64,000 nt of DNA, taken from contig JAMOMK010000036.1 in NCBI GenBank assembly GCA_027067055.1, positions 41,141 through 105,140 of the forward strand, given 5' to 3'. Of this stretch, positions 8,623 to 18,116 are shown in pieces. Source of the stretch: Lysobacterales bacterium. GTDB taxonomy: Bacteria; Pseudomonadota; Gammaproteobacteria; Xanthomonadales; Marinicellaceae. Under the pieces are notes generated by a model that saw only the letters and a list, made by a program, of their open reading frames with translations, did no database searches and was not told where the DNA came from. The stretch's first letter is position 1. Every line of letters begins with the position of its first letter. The translations under genes were made by a program, and so were the position numbers.

Positions 8623-9985
8623 GTTTATAAGTTCGATTTGGTGGATGTTGGTGACACTTGGGGTGTTAGTGACGTTTCATGAGTTTGGTCATTTTTGGGT
8701 TGCACGTAAATTCGGTGTACATGTCTTAAAGTTTAGTGTTGGCTTTGGCAAGTTTTTTTGGTCAAGAATTGATAAAAAAGGGACGGAAATTGGGTTTGCT
8801 CCCATTCCTTTAGGGGGCTATGTCAAAATGCTTGATACGCGAGATCCCGCCATCAATCATTCAGATTTCGAATATTCTCAAACCTATAATTCAAAACCGA
8901 TTTGGCAACGTGCATTAATTATGTTTGCAGGCCCTGCTTTTAATTTTGTTTTGGCAGTCCTGCTTTTTTGGGGGATGTTTATCTATGGTAAAGATGAGAT
9001 TAAACCTATATTAGGTGAGCCAACAAAGTTATTGTTACAGGCGGGAGCTAAAAAGCAAGATCAAATTGTTAGTATCAATGGTTACCCAGTTAAAACTTGG
9101 CAAGATGTAACTTTGGAATTGGTTACCGAAAGTTTAGATAGGAAGGACATTGAGTTAACGGTGCTGCGAAACAACAATGAAGTTAAACATTTGAAGTTGG
9201 AATTGTCAAAACTGCCAGAAGACTCTGATGAAACTAAGGTTTTTGAAAATGTTGGACTTAAAGCCTGGCGTATACCTTTGCAGAATCGAGTTTACACTCT
9301 AGCACCAGGAAAACCTGCAGAATTAGCAGGAGTTGAAAAGGGAGATAGAGTCATTGCTGTTAATGGAGAGGAAACAAAAGACTGGTATGATGTTGTTACA
9401 CTTTTAAATAAACACATTGATAGCGAAATTAATTTAACTATTTTACGAAATAATAATACTTTAAATGTTATTATTGCCCACGCAGTTGATGATGAATCAG
9501 GCACAAGGCGAATTATTGGTATAGGGCAGCAGCCTCCAAGCGAAACTGATAAGGAATATTATCGTTCATTGGTGTTTAGTAATTCTTATGGTGTCTTTGA
9601 AGCGTTGACAACGGCCTTTAAGGAAACGTGGCGTATGACTACGGTATCTTTGAATATGATGGGTAAAATTATTACTGGTAAAGCTTCGTTAAAAAACTTA
9701 TCAGGACCTATCACAATTGCTCAAGTAGCCAATGATTCGGCTTCTCGAGGAGTGGCTTGGTTTTTGGGTTTTTTGGGTTTGGTTAGTTTGAGCCTAGGAA
9801 TAATTAACCTGATGCCAATTCCTATGCTTGATGGTGGGCAATTGCTGTTTTTACTCTTTGAGAAGATTAAAGGCTCTCCATTGAGCGAAGAATTTCAATT
9901 GAAAGGACAGACTGTAGGGGTGATTTTCTTACTTTGTTTCATGTCAATTGCATTTTATAACGACATTTTGAGACTTGTGTCTTAG
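8615..9985 (+). CDS. rseP: RIP zinc metalloprotease RseP (site-2 protease)
   Basis: An inner-membrane intramembrane protease that cleaves the anti-sigma factor RseA and remnant signal peptides. The zinc motif HEFGH is at residues 22-26 within the first membrane helix. Two PDZ-like domains follow (LLQAGAKKQDQIVSINGYPV and PAELAGVEKGDRVIAVNGEE), and the third metal ligand lies in NLMPIPMLDGGQLLF near the C-terminus. At 456 residues it is close to E. coli RseP (450). It overlaps dxr by eight bases and precedes bamA, the usual order. Confidence 0.96.
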   Translation: MLEFISSIWWMLVTLGVLVTFHEFGHFWVARKFGVHVLKFSVGFGKFFWSRIDKKGTEIGFAPIPLGGYVKMLDTRDPAINHSDFEYSQTYNSKPIWQRALIMFAGPAFNFVLAVLLFWGMFIYGKDEIKPILGEPTKLLLQAGAKKQDQIVSINGYPVKTWQDVTLELVTESLDRKDIELTVLRNNNEVKHLKLELSKLPEDSDETKVFENVGLKAWRIPLQNRVYTLAPGKPAELAGVEKGDRVIAVNGEETKDWYDVVTLLNKHIDSEINLTILRNNNTLNVIIAHAVDDESGTRRIIGIGQQPPSETDKEYYRSLVFSNSYGVFEALTTAFKETWRMTTVSLNMMGKIITGKASLKNLSGPITIAQVANDSASRGVAWFLGFLGLVSLSLGIINLMPIPMLDGGQLLFLLFEKIKGSPLSEEFQLKGQTVGVIFLLCFMSIAFYNDILRLVS

Positions 9986-10050
9986 AATAGCAAGCTGAAA
10001 ATTATTGAGCCACAATTTATGTGTACTCATTCACAGAAAAGAAATTATTT

Positions 10051-12525
10051 ATGATTAGATCTTTATTATTACTAGTATTGTTAACTTTAACATCTTCACC
10101 TTGGGCTTTTACGCCGTTTGAAGTAACTGATATTCGACTGGATGGAGCTAATAGAATTTCCCATGGAACAATATTTACTTATTTGCCAATAGAAAAAGGT
10201 GACAGAGTAACTAAAAGAAGTATTAAGCGTTCCATTAAGTCACTTTTTAGAACAGGCTATTTTAGTGATGTAAAACTTTTTCGAGAAGATGGTGACGTAC
10301 TTGTTGTTAAATTGGTCGAAAGGCCTGCTATAGCTTCAATTGATATTGATGGAAATAAAGCCATTAAAACAGATGAACTTTTGAAAGGTTTAAGGAATAT
10401 TGGTCTTATAGAAGGTGAGGTTTTTGACAAGTTACAATTAGAGCGTGTTCAAAATGAATTAACAAAACAGTATTTTTCTCGAGGCAAATATAATGTTGTT
10501 GTCGATGCAAAAATTAAGAAGTTGGATCGGAATCGAGTTAAAGTTAATATTGATATTGTTGAAGGAAAAGCAGCAAAAATCAAGCATATTAAAATTGTTG
10601 GTAATACAGTCTTTACCGATGAAGAGTTAATAGGTACATTCGAATCAGATACGACAAATTTTCTCTCCTGGTATTCATCAGATGATAAATATTCAAAAGA
10701 AAAACTAAATGGTGATTTAGAAAAATTAAAATCTTATTACATGGATAGAGGTTACGTTGATTTTAACGTAGAATCTGTACAAGTTTCGATTAGTCCAGAC
10801 AAAAATGATATTTATATTACAGCCAATATTAACGAAGGAGAGGTTTATACTTTTGGTGAAATGAAAGTCACTGGAGAAATGGTGGTTGCCAAAGAGACAT
10901 TTGAAAGATTAATGGTGACACAGGAAGGAAAAACCTTTGCACGTAATCTAACAGAAGCAAGTGCCGAACGCATGAAAATCATATTAGGCAATTTGGGTTA
11001 TGCTTTTGCTGAAATAACACCAGTCCCTGAGACACATAAAGATACTCATATAGTTGATGTTGTCTATTTTGTTGATCCAGGTAAGCGTGTTTATGTAAGG
11101 AATATAAATTTTAATGGCAATATTAAAACAAAAGATGAAGTGTTAAGACGCGAAATGCGTCAGTTTGAAGGTGGCTGGTATTCAAAGGCTTTAGTGGAAC
11201 GATCAAAAATTAGGTTGCAACAGAAACCTTACTTTGAAGAAGTTAAAATAGATACACCAAAAGTTCCAGGCACAGATGATCAAGTTGATGTTGAAGTAAC
11301 AGTCAAAGAAAGAAACTCTGGTCAGTTTCAGTTTTCAGTGGGTTTTTCACAAGTTAGTGGTATAAATACCTCTATTTCTGTCTCATTACAAAACTTGCTA
11401 GGAACAGGTAATGCACTCTCGTTTGCCGTTAATAACAGCAGTTTTTTCAAACGTCTTAATGTCTTTTATGAAAACCCTTTTTATACGGATGAAGGAGTTA
11501 GTCGTGGATTTAGTATGGACTATTCTACTTCAAATTTTGGTGAAGCTAATATTGCACGCTTTACTTCCAATAATGGTGGATTCGGAATGCACATGAGCTT
11601 TCCCATCTCAGAGTACGATCGGGTTTTTACCAGTTTTGCCTATAAACGTAGAAATATAGAAGCGGTTTTAGGTCAAACCGCTTCCCTTATATTTAATGAC
11701 TTATGTGATTTGGGTGGTTATACATATACAACTCAACCGGCATTACTAGAGGGTGTTTCTTGGGATGGTATCTCGTGTGCTCCAGAAGCGGTAGAAACGA
11801 CACCTCCTGATGATCCCGGAGGTATTAGACCCGGAGAACTTATTCCGTTTCAAGTCAGAAAGGCATTTACCTTTTACACTGCCACGGCACGTTGGTCACG
11901 TGATAGCCGTAATCGATTTTTCAACCCAACACGGGGTGCATTTTACCGCTTAGGAGCTGAGTTCACTGTGCCAGGATCAACTGCTCAATTTTATAAGTTT
12001 ACTGCTAAGGCCAATAGACTATTTCCATTAACTAAAAATTTAACATTATCTTTAACTGGTGAATTAGGTTATGGTGATGGCTATGGAAGTACAAAGAAGC
12101 TACCATTTTTTGAAAACTTTTTTGCAGGTGGTACACAATCATCAATTCGTGGTTACCGAGATAATACACTTGGACCAAAATCAACAATACTTGGCGATGA
12201 TTTATCTGGAGACTTACCCCTAACATCCCGTCAGGGCGACCCAGTTGGTGGTAGTTTAAAGACTGTTGGTTCAGTTGAGTTAGTGTTTCCTACACCATTT
12301 GCTAAAGTTGGAAACTCTGCTCGATTAGCACTGTTTTGGGATTTTGGTAATGTTTTTAGTACTTACAATGACTTTGAAGCACGCGAGTTTAGGCACTCTG
12401 TAGGTCTTGCCTTGAAGTGGCAAGCACCTGTTGGACCGATTATTATCAACTTTGCCCGCCCATTTAACGATGATAAATTTGATGATACAGAAACAATACA
12501 GTTTGCATTTGGTAATACATTCTGA
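10051..12525 (+). CDS. bamA: outer membrane protein assembly factor BamA
   Basis: The central component of the BAM complex, which inserts beta-barrels into the outer membrane. I chose the ATG at 10051 because it begins a clean signal peptide (MIRSLLLLVLLTLTSSPWAF); an in-frame GTG at 10021 would add ten hydrophilic residues. Five POTRA repeats follow, beginning FEVTDIRLDGANRIS, then the C-terminal barrel with the L6 motif SSIRGYRDNTLGP. It ends in a phenylalanine (QFAFGNTF), the BAM beta-signal. Length is about 824 residues. The barrel contains a cysteine-bearing loop near 11700-11790 that is longer than in E. coli. Confidence 0.96.
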   Translation: MIRSLLLLVLLTLTSSPWAFTPFEVTDIRLDGANRISHGTIFTYLPIEKGDRVTKRSIKRSIKSLFRTGYFSDVKLFREDGDVLVVKLVERPAIASIDIDGNKAIKTDELLKGLRNIGLIEGEVFDKLQLERVQNELTKQYFSRGKYNVVVDAKIKKLDRNRVKVNIDIVEGKAAKIKHIKIVGNTVFTDEELIGTFESDTTNFLSWYSSDDKYSKEKLNGDLEKLKSYYMDRGYVDFNVESVQVSISPDKNDIYITANINEGEVYTFGEMKVTGEMVVAKETFERLMVTQEGKTFARNLTEASAERMKIILGNLGYAFAEITPVPETHKDTHIVDVVYFVDPGKRVYVRNINFNGNIKTKDEVLRREMRQFEGGWYSKALVERSKIRLQQKPYFEEVKIDTPKVPGTDDQVDVEVTVKERNSGQFQFSVGFSQVSGINTSISVSLQNLLGTGNALSFAVNNSSFFKRLNVFYENPFYTDEGVSRGFSMDYSTSNFGEANIARFTSNNGGFGMHMSFPISEYDRVFTSFAYKRRNIEAVLGQTASLIFNDLCDLGGYTYTTQPALLEGVSWDGISCAPEAVETTPPDDPGGIRPGELIPFQVRKAFTFYTATARWSRDSRNRFFNPTRGAFYRLGAEFTVPGSTAQFYKFTAKANRLFPLTKNLTLSLTGELGYGDGYGSTKKLPFFENFFAGGTQSSIRGYRDNTLGPKSTILGDDLSGDLPLTSRQGDPVGGSLKTVGSVELVFPTPFAKVGNSARLALFWDFGNVFSTYNDFEAREFRHSVGLALKWQAPVGPIIINFARPFNDDKFDDTETIQFAFGNTF

Positions 12526-12538
12526 TTAAATAATAACC

Positions 12539-13069
12539 ATGAGAAAAGGGTGCAATAATAAAACCATAAGAAAAGCAATGTTTTTAATATTGTTTTTTTT
12601 TAGTGGCTATTCTTTTTGTACCAATAAAATTGGCTTTGTTGACATGGATAAGCTGATTGATAACTCTCCTCAAATTAGTAATGCTCGTGCATTGATTACC
12701 AGTGAATTTGAGTTGCAATATACTGGTATTGAACAAAAGGAAGCTGATTTAGAGCGCTTAGAGAACAGAATAACCAAGGATGGAGCAATGATGTCCCTAG
12801 CTGATTTAAAACCACTTCAAGAACGAGCGCGAATATTAGATAGGCAAATCAGGCGAGCAAAAGAAGACTTAAAAGATGCAATCAGTATCCGTAAAAATCA
12901 AATATTAAGTAAAATTCAAGATGACTTAAATAAAACAGTAGAACAATATGCAAGAGATAATGGCTATGATGCTATATTAATAAATGCTATTTTATATGTC
13001 AGTGATGAAATGAATATTACATCAGAAATACTGCAAATATTAAAACAAAAAGATAAGAATGAAAATTAG
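12539..13069 (+). CDS. skp: periplasmic chaperone Skp/OmpH family
   Basis: Skp holds unfolded outer-membrane proteins in the periplasm on the way to BamA. After a basic N-terminus there is a hydrophobic signal segment (AMFLILFFFSGYSFC), then IGFVDMDKLIDNSPQI, the usual first strand of the OmpH body, and a long charged coiled coil to about residue 130. The C-terminal YARDNGYDAIL strand matches the family. It is 176 residues and sits between bamA and lpxD as in most gammaproteobacteria. An ATG further in (MFLILF) is an alternative start. Confidence 0.88.
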   Translation: MRKGCNNKTIRKAMFLILFFFSGYSFCTNKIGFVDMDKLIDNSPQISNARALITSEFELQYTGIEQKEADLERLENRITKDGAMMSLADLKPLQERARILDRQIRRAKEDLKDAISIRKNQILSKIQDDLNKTVEQYARDNGYDAILINAILYVSDEMNITSEILQILKQKDKNEN

Positions 13070-14078
13070 CCTCGGTGAGTTAGCACAAAGATTTAATGCT
13101 AAATCTTTAGGTAACTCCAATCACCAAGTATGTGCAGTTGCTGCATTAGATACAGCGAAAGTTCATCACATTAGTTTTTTATCCAATCTAAAATATTCAT
13201 CATTGCTTGAAAGTACAAAAGCAGGTATTGTCATTCTTACTAAGGAAAATAGTGACTCTTTTCAAGGTAATCAAATCATTGCTAATGATCCTTACGTTGT
13301 CTTTGCTAAGATTGCCGCACTTTTTCAAAACTCTAAAGAACTGATTCATGAAATTCACCCAAATACAGTTGTTGCAGGTTCTGCTATTATTGGTAGTAAT
13401 GTCCATATTGGAGCCTATTCAATTATTGGAGAGAATACAGTTATAGCAGATGATGCGGTTTTAGAAGCCCGTGTGACAATTGGAGATAATTGCCGTATAG
13501 GAAAGAATTGTCTAATTAAACCCAATGTTGTTATCTCAGAAGGATGTACAATAGGTGATAACGTCATATTACATCCAGGCTGCATTATTGGAGCAGATGG
13601 GTTTGGTTTGGCTAGAGATAAAGATAAGTGGATAAAAGTTCCACAACTAGGAGCGGTAGTCATAGGTAATGATTGTGAGGTTGGAGCCAATACAACCATT
13701 GACCGTGGTACAATGGATGATACTGTTTTGGAAAATGATGTACATCTAGACAATCAAATACAAATTGCCCATAATGTTAGAATAGGTGCTCATACGGTCA
13801 TGGCAGGCTGTTCTGCTGTGGCAGGATCTGCCAAAATTGGAAAAAATTGTCTTATTGGAGGTGGAGTAGGTGTAATCGGGCACATAGAAGTGTGCGATAA
13901 TGTGACATTACAATCTATGGCATTGGTGACACATTCCATTAAAAAACCGGGTAGTTATAGTTCAGTGTCACCATTACAAGAGACCTCAAGCTGGCGCAAA
14001 AGTGCAGTACGAATAAAACAATTAGACAAAATAGCCAAGCGATTAGCGCGTTTGGAAAAGCAAGAGAGCAAAAAATGA
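13059..14078 (+). CDS. lpxD: UDP-3-O-(3-hydroxyacyl)glucosamine N-acyltransferase
   Basis: Third step of lipid A synthesis, N-acylation of UDP-3-O-acyl-glucosamine. An N-terminal uridine-binding domain (about 1-100) is followed by many hexapeptide repeats of the left-handed beta-helix (IGSNVHIGAYSIIGENTVI and on). The signature GADGFGLARD and the catalytic histidine region DNQIQIAHNVRIG are present. It is 339 residues and overlaps skp by 11 bases and fabZ by 4. Confidence 0.97.
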   Translation: MKISLGELAQRFNAKSLGNSNHQVCAVAALDTAKVHHISFLSNLKYSSLLESTKAGIVILTKENSDSFQGNQIIANDPYVVFAKIAALFQNSKELIHEIHPNTVVAGSAIIGSNVHIGAYSIIGENTVIADDAVLEARVTIGDNCRIGKNCLIKPNVVISEGCTIGDNVILHPGCIIGADGFGLARDKDKWIKVPQLGAVVIGNDCEVGANTTIDRGTMDDTVLENDVHLDNQIQIAHNVRIGAHTVMAGCSAVAGSAKIGKNCLIGGGVGVIGHIEVCDNVTLQSMALVTHSIKKPGSYSSVSPLQETSSWRKSAVRIKQLDKIAKRLARLEKQESKK

Positions 14079-14536
14079 CAGAAGAAAGTAATACATTAAA
14101 TAGTGTGGAAGTCACAAAAATAATGAAACTATTGCCACACAGGTATCCTTTTTTATTAGTGGATAGAGTTATTGACTATAAACTTGGAGAACATTTAACG
14201 GCAATAAAAAATGTGACCGTCAATGAACCTCATTTTAATGGTCATTTCCCAAAATTTCCAGTTATGCCTGGTGTGTTGATTATAGAAGCTATGGCACAAG
14301 CATCAGGAATATTATCTCGCCTTGCTATTGGTGAACTAACTGATGAAGAGGATATATTTTATTTGGTGAAAGTGGATAAAGCAAAATTCACTAAGACGGT
14401 TGTTCCAGGTGATCAACTGCACTTGCACACAACAATTAAGCGTAGAATGCGAAACATGGTTCAGTATGTTTGTCAGGCTAGTGTTGATGGAAAAGTGGTC
14501 GCAAAAGCAGAATTGTTATGTGCTAGTAAAAGTTGA
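14075..14536 (+). CDS. fabZ: 3-hydroxyacyl-ACP dehydratase FabZ
   Basis: Dehydrates beta-hydroxyacyl-ACP in fatty acid elongation. The hot-dog fold motifs LLPHRYPFLLVDRV, NEPHFNGHFPKFPVMPGV and IEAMAQASG contain the catalytic histidine and glutamate. It is 153 residues. Its position between lpxD and lpxA balances fatty acid and lipid A synthesis, the conserved arrangement. Confidence 0.97.
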   Translation: MTEESNTLNSVEVTKIMKLLPHRYPFLLVDRVIDYKLGEHLTAIKNVTVNEPHFNGHFPKFPVMPGVLIIEAMAQASGILSRLAIGELTDEEDIFYLVKVDKAKFTKTVVPGDQLHLHTTIKRRMRNMVQYVCQASVDGKVVAKAELLCASKS

Positions 14537-14538
14537 TC

Positions 14539-15318
14539 ATGAGTCATCTTATTCACCCAACAGCCTTAATTGATCAATCGGCACAAATTGCTGATGATGT
14601 AAAAATTGGTGCTTATACAATCGTTGAAGCAGATGTAAGCATTGGAAAAGGTACAGAAATTAAACATCATGTGACTATTGCTCGATATACAGATATTGGA
14701 GAAAATAATCGCATCTTCCAATATTCATCCATAGGCGAAGAGTCACAAGATAAAAAATACAATGGTGAACCCACACGAACACTCATTGGAAATAATAACA
14801 CAATTCGGGAATATGTATCTATACACCGTGGAACAGTTGATGATAAAGGATTAACCCAAATAGGCAATGATAATTGGATAATGGCTTATGTTCATATTGC
14901 GCATGATTGTGTCTTAGCCAATAATATAATCATTGCAAATTGTGCAACTCTTGCAGGCCATGTGCATTTAGATGATTATGTTATATTAGGTGGATTTACA
15001 AAGTTACATCAATTTTGCCGCATAGGAGCTCATGCTTTTACTGCAATGGATACCAACTTCCAAAAAGATTTACCACCTTATGTGATGGCTCAAGGAAGTC
15101 CTGCAAAACCCCGTATCATCAATGCAGAAGGACTCAAACGCCGTGGTTTCAGTCAAGATGATATCACAGCCCTTAAGAAAGCCTTTCGGTTACTGTATAA
15201 ATCTGATTTACGTCTGACCGATGCCTTAGAAGGAATGCAAAAGTTGGCTGATAAGCATGATTGTGTTCAATTAATGGTTGATTTCATCAACTCAAGTAGT
15301 CGCAGTATTGTTCGGTAA
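14539..15318 (+). CDS. lpxA: acyl-ACP--UDP-N-acetylglucosamine O-acyltransferase
   Basis: First step of lipid A synthesis. The beta-helix hexapeptide repeats start at IHPTALIDQSAQIADDVKIG. YVHIAHDCVLANNIIIANCATLAGHV carries the catalytic histidine, and the helical C-terminus begins GLKRRGFS. I chose the ATG at 14539 (MSHLIHPTA, 259 residues) over the TTG two codons upstream. It follows fabZ by two bases. Confidence 0.97.
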   Translation: MSHLIHPTALIDQSAQIADDVKIGAYTIVEADVSIGKGTEIKHHVTIARYTDIGENNRIFQYSSIGEESQDKKYNGEPTRTLIGNNNTIREYVSIHRGTVDDKGLTQIGNDNWIMAYVHIAHDCVLANNIIIANCATLAGHVHLDDYVILGGFTKLHQFCRIGAHAFTAMDTNFQKDLPPYVMAQGSPAKPRIINAEGLKRRGFSQDDITALKKAFRLLYKSDLRLTDALEGMQKLADKHDCVQLMVDFINSSSRSIVR

Positions 15319-15329
15319 GAGAAAATCTA

Positions 15330-16391
15330 ATGGAACACAATAAGTTTAGAGTTATTGTTACAGGGCGATATAAAAAGCAGATTGATATAGCTATTGCTGC
15401 AGAACGAATAGGCCTGCATTCACCCATTACACCAACGCAAGCCTTAGCACTTATTCAATCAAGAGAATCACAAGTTTTGCACGGGTCAATGGAGCATGTA
15501 AAGGCTTATGAAATCAAACGACTTTTACAAGAAAGTGGTGTAGAGATTAAACTAGAACCAGCCCAAACTTATTTTGCCCAGTCAAGTGATGAACATAATG
15601 ATGAAGAGAGCAAACCTTACTTATTGGCTAGGCTGTTCAATTTTTTTAAGAAAAAGCCCAAAACTGAACAGCAAGTCGAAATAAACTGGGAAGATAAGCC
15701 CCGCTTTAATCGTAGTACCATAATCTACAGCAATAAGATAAAGCTCCCCATAGGTTTAATTTTAAAAGCGGCACTTATACTATTTGCTCTATGGTTTTTT
15801 TGGTTAAAAGCCATAACAACAGATATTTCTGGCGATGGTTTTGATGAATATGGTGATCCAATTGTTATGGTGTTTACCAATAAAAGTTGCCAGCAAGAAT
15901 GTTCACAAGTCTTGGGAAATTTAAGAGTACGTAAAGTTCCTCATGAACATTATATTATCAATACAAGACTAAAAGATGATGATAAATATAAGTTATGGAA
16001 GAAGTACTCTAAAGACAGATTTCCATTTGTGATGGCAGGTAAAAACACACTAACAGATAGTAGTAATACCGGTTTAATTACATTATTGGGAACGACTTTT
16101 GGGAGTCAATATTTAACATCAATAGAAAAAGAACTCTACAGTAAACATTTTCATGAAGATGGAACGCCAAAGATAGCCATTTATTGCAAAAGTAATAATG
16201 GTGTCTGTCAACAATTGAATAGAAAGCTAAAGATAGCTAGTTTAAAATTTAGTTATATTGAGGTAGATAAATTAGACAATACCAATTCTGTGGTGGAAAC
16301 CTTGGAATTAAAACAATATCCTACCATGTGGAAGGGCTATAAAAAAACTCAAGGTACAGATGTTAGTGGTATCTCATTGATGTTTGAGTAA
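15330..16391 (+). CDS. membrane-anchored protein with two thioredoxin-like domains, unknown function
   Basis: I do not recognise this 353-residue protein. An N-terminal domain of about 80 residues (with AERIGLHSPITPTQALALI and VKAYEIKRLLQESGVEIKLE) looks like a small alpha/beta fold similar to L7/L12 C-terminal domains. A charged linker follows, then one membrane helix at about residues 141-160. The rest is predicted to face the periplasm and shows two glutaredoxin-like units. The first has strand IVMVFTNKSC, C187 and C191 (CQQEC), and a proline after a helix (RFPF). The second has KIAIYC, C286 and C293, and a cis-proline-like QYPTMW. Neither unit has a classic CxxC. It lies tightly between lpxA (11 bases) and lpxB (5 bases), so it is cotranscribed with lipid A genes. 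Confidence 0.75.
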   Translation: MEHNKFRVIVTGRYKKQIDIAIAAERIGLHSPITPTQALALIQSRESQVLHGSMEHVKAYEIKRLLQESGVEIKLEPAQTYFAQSSDEHNDEESKPYLLARLFNFFKKKPKTEQQVEINWEDKPRFNRSTIIYSNKIKLPIGLILKAALILFALWFFWLKAITTDISGDGFDEYGDPIVMVFTNKSCQQECSQVLGNLRVRKVPHEHYIINTRLKDDDKYKLWKKYSKDRFPFVMAGKNTLTDSSNTGLITLLGTTFGSQYLTSIEKELYSKHFHEDGTPKIAIYCKSNNGVCQQLNRKLKIASLKFSYIEVDKLDNTNSVVETLELKQYPTMWKGYKKTQGTDVSGISLMFE

Positions 16392-16396
16392 ATATA

Positions 16397-17536
16397 ATGG
16401 GTTTTAATATAAAAACAATAGCCATAGTTGCAGGAGAAGATTCTGGTGATGCGCTTGGTGCCGAATTAATTAAGGATTTACTCCAGCTTAACCCTTATCT
16501 TGAATTTGTTGGTGTTGGTGGTGATAGAATGGTCAAAGCAGGTCTAAATTTAATCTGTTCCAACCAAGAATTTGCCATCATGGGAATTGCCGAAGTCTTT
16601 AAAAAGTTACCTAAATTATTAAAACTTCGCAAATATATTGTCAAAGAAATTAGTGCTGCAAAACCTGATGTTTTTATCGGCATAGATGCACCTGATTTGA
16701 ATTTCCCAATTGAAAATATACTCAAAAAGCAGGGAATTAAAATCATCCACTATGTTAGCCCATCCATCTGGGCATGGCGACCCAAAAGAGCAATCAAAAT
16801 AAGTAAATTAACAGATTTAGTTATGACCTTATTTCCTTTTGAACCGCAGTATTATGAAAAACAAGGTGGAAAAGCGGTATTTGTTGGGCATCCATTGGCG
16901 CAGAATATTTCACTAGAAATTGACAAAAAACGTGCCAAGGAACAACTGAAACTAGATACATCAAACCCAGTTCTGGCGTTATTACCAGGTTCCAGAACCA
17001 ATGAGCTCAAAGCACACACTGAAATATTTATCAAAACGGCTTTGCAATTAAAGAAACAACAAGCCAAATTACAAATTATTTCAGCCAATACCAATCAACA
17101 GAAACGAGACTATATTTTAACAATAGCCAAAGAAAATAATTTAGATATTTTGATGTTTGATGATGCCACACAAGTCTTAAAAGCTTCAAATCTCGCCTTG
17201 CTTGCATCAGGTACCGTGGCATTAGAGGCAATGCTGTGCAAAACACCGATGGTTGTTGGTTATAAAATATCACCAATTACTTATGGCATTGTCAAAACAT
17301 TCAACATGATGTTATTGCCCTATTACTCTCTGCCCAATGTCATCAAAGGTGATTTTTTGGTGGCTGAAGTCTTACAAAAAGACATGACAGTGACTAATTT
17401 AACTCAAGAACTGACTTTATTGCTTGATAAAGAAAAGCAAAAAAAACTAATTAAAGAATTTACCCAATTGCACAAAAGTTTGTTAAACCCCAATAATAAT
17501 GCAGCCAAAGCCGTGATGAAATTTTTAAATGAGTAA
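16397..17536 (+). CDS. lpxB: lipid-A-disaccharide synthase
   Basis: A glycosyltransferase (GT19) that joins UDP-2,3-diacylglucosamine and lipid X. Motifs are IVAGEDSGDALGAELI at the N-terminus, the PDVFIGIDAPDLNF segment, HYVSPSIWAWRPKRA, VGHPLAQ and LLPGSRTNELKAH. At 379 residues it matches E. coli LpxB (382). It overlaps rnhB by eight bases. Confidence 0.97.
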   Translation: MGFNIKTIAIVAGEDSGDALGAELIKDLLQLNPYLEFVGVGGDRMVKAGLNLICSNQEFAIMGIAEVFKKLPKLLKLRKYIVKEISAAKPDVFIGIDAPDLNFPIENILKKQGIKIIHYVSPSIWAWRPKRAIKISKLTDLVMTLFPFEPQYYEKQGGKAVFVGHPLAQNISLEIDKKRAKEQLKLDTSNPVLALLPGSRTNELKAHTEIFIKTALQLKKQQAKLQIISANTNQQKRDYILTIAKENNLDILMFDDATQVLKASNLALLASGTVALEAMLCKTPMVVGYKISPITYGIVKTFNMMLLPYYSLPNVIKGDFLVAEVLQKDMTVTNLTQELTLLLDKEKQKKLIKEFTQLHKSLLNPNNNAAKAVMKFLNE

Positions 17537-18116
17537 TTTTACAGCTGGTGTTGATGAAGCAGGCCGTGGGCCTTTAGCTGGACCTGTCACAGTAGCTGCT
17601 GTTATACTGAAAAATCCGATAGCAGGTTTGAATGATTCCAAAAAATTGAGTGAGAAGAAGCGTTTTGAGCTAGAGCCATTAATTATAGAAAATGCACTGG
17701 CTTATGCAGTAGTACATATTTCTGTTGAAACAATTGAAGAAATCAACATCTTGCAAGCCAGTTTACTTGGAATGCAGCAAGCGGTAGCGGCTTTGGATAT
17801 TATACCCGATGAGATTTTGGTTGATGGCAATAAATGCCCTGATTTTACTCAGCCAGCACAAGCAATTGTCGGTGGAGATGGCAAAATAGCCGAAATTTCT
17901 GCTGCCTCAATATTGGCTAAAAATTCACGCGATAGATTAATGCTTGAAATGGCGCAAGAGTTTCCTCAATATGGTTTTGAAAGACACAAAGGCTATGGAA
18001 CAAAATACCATTTAGAACAACTTAAATTGCACGGACCATGTAAACACCATCGCAAAAGTTATGCGCCTATTCAAAAGTTGCTGCAAGGGGAGTTGTTTAG
18101 GATACAAAAAGCATGA
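17529..18116 (+). CDS. rnhB: ribonuclease HII
   Basis: Cleaves RNA in RNA-DNA hybrids, including single ribonucleotides in DNA. The catalytic DEAGRGPLAGPV is at residues 9-20, with DSKKLSEKKR, the later acidic residue in ILVDGNKCP, and GDGKIAEISAASILAKNSRD. It is 195 residues. It overlaps lpxB and the next gene (ATGA), so it is in the same transcript. Confidence 0.97.
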   Translation: MSNFTAGVDEAGRGPLAGPVTVAAVILKNPIAGLNDSKKLSEKKRFELEPLIIENALAYAVVHISVETIEEINILQASLLGMQQAVAALDIIPDEILVDGNKCPDFTQPAQAIVGGDGKIAEISAASILAKNSRDRLMLEMAQEFPQYGFERHKGYGTKYHLEQLKLHGPCKHHRKSYAPIQKLLQGELFRIQKA

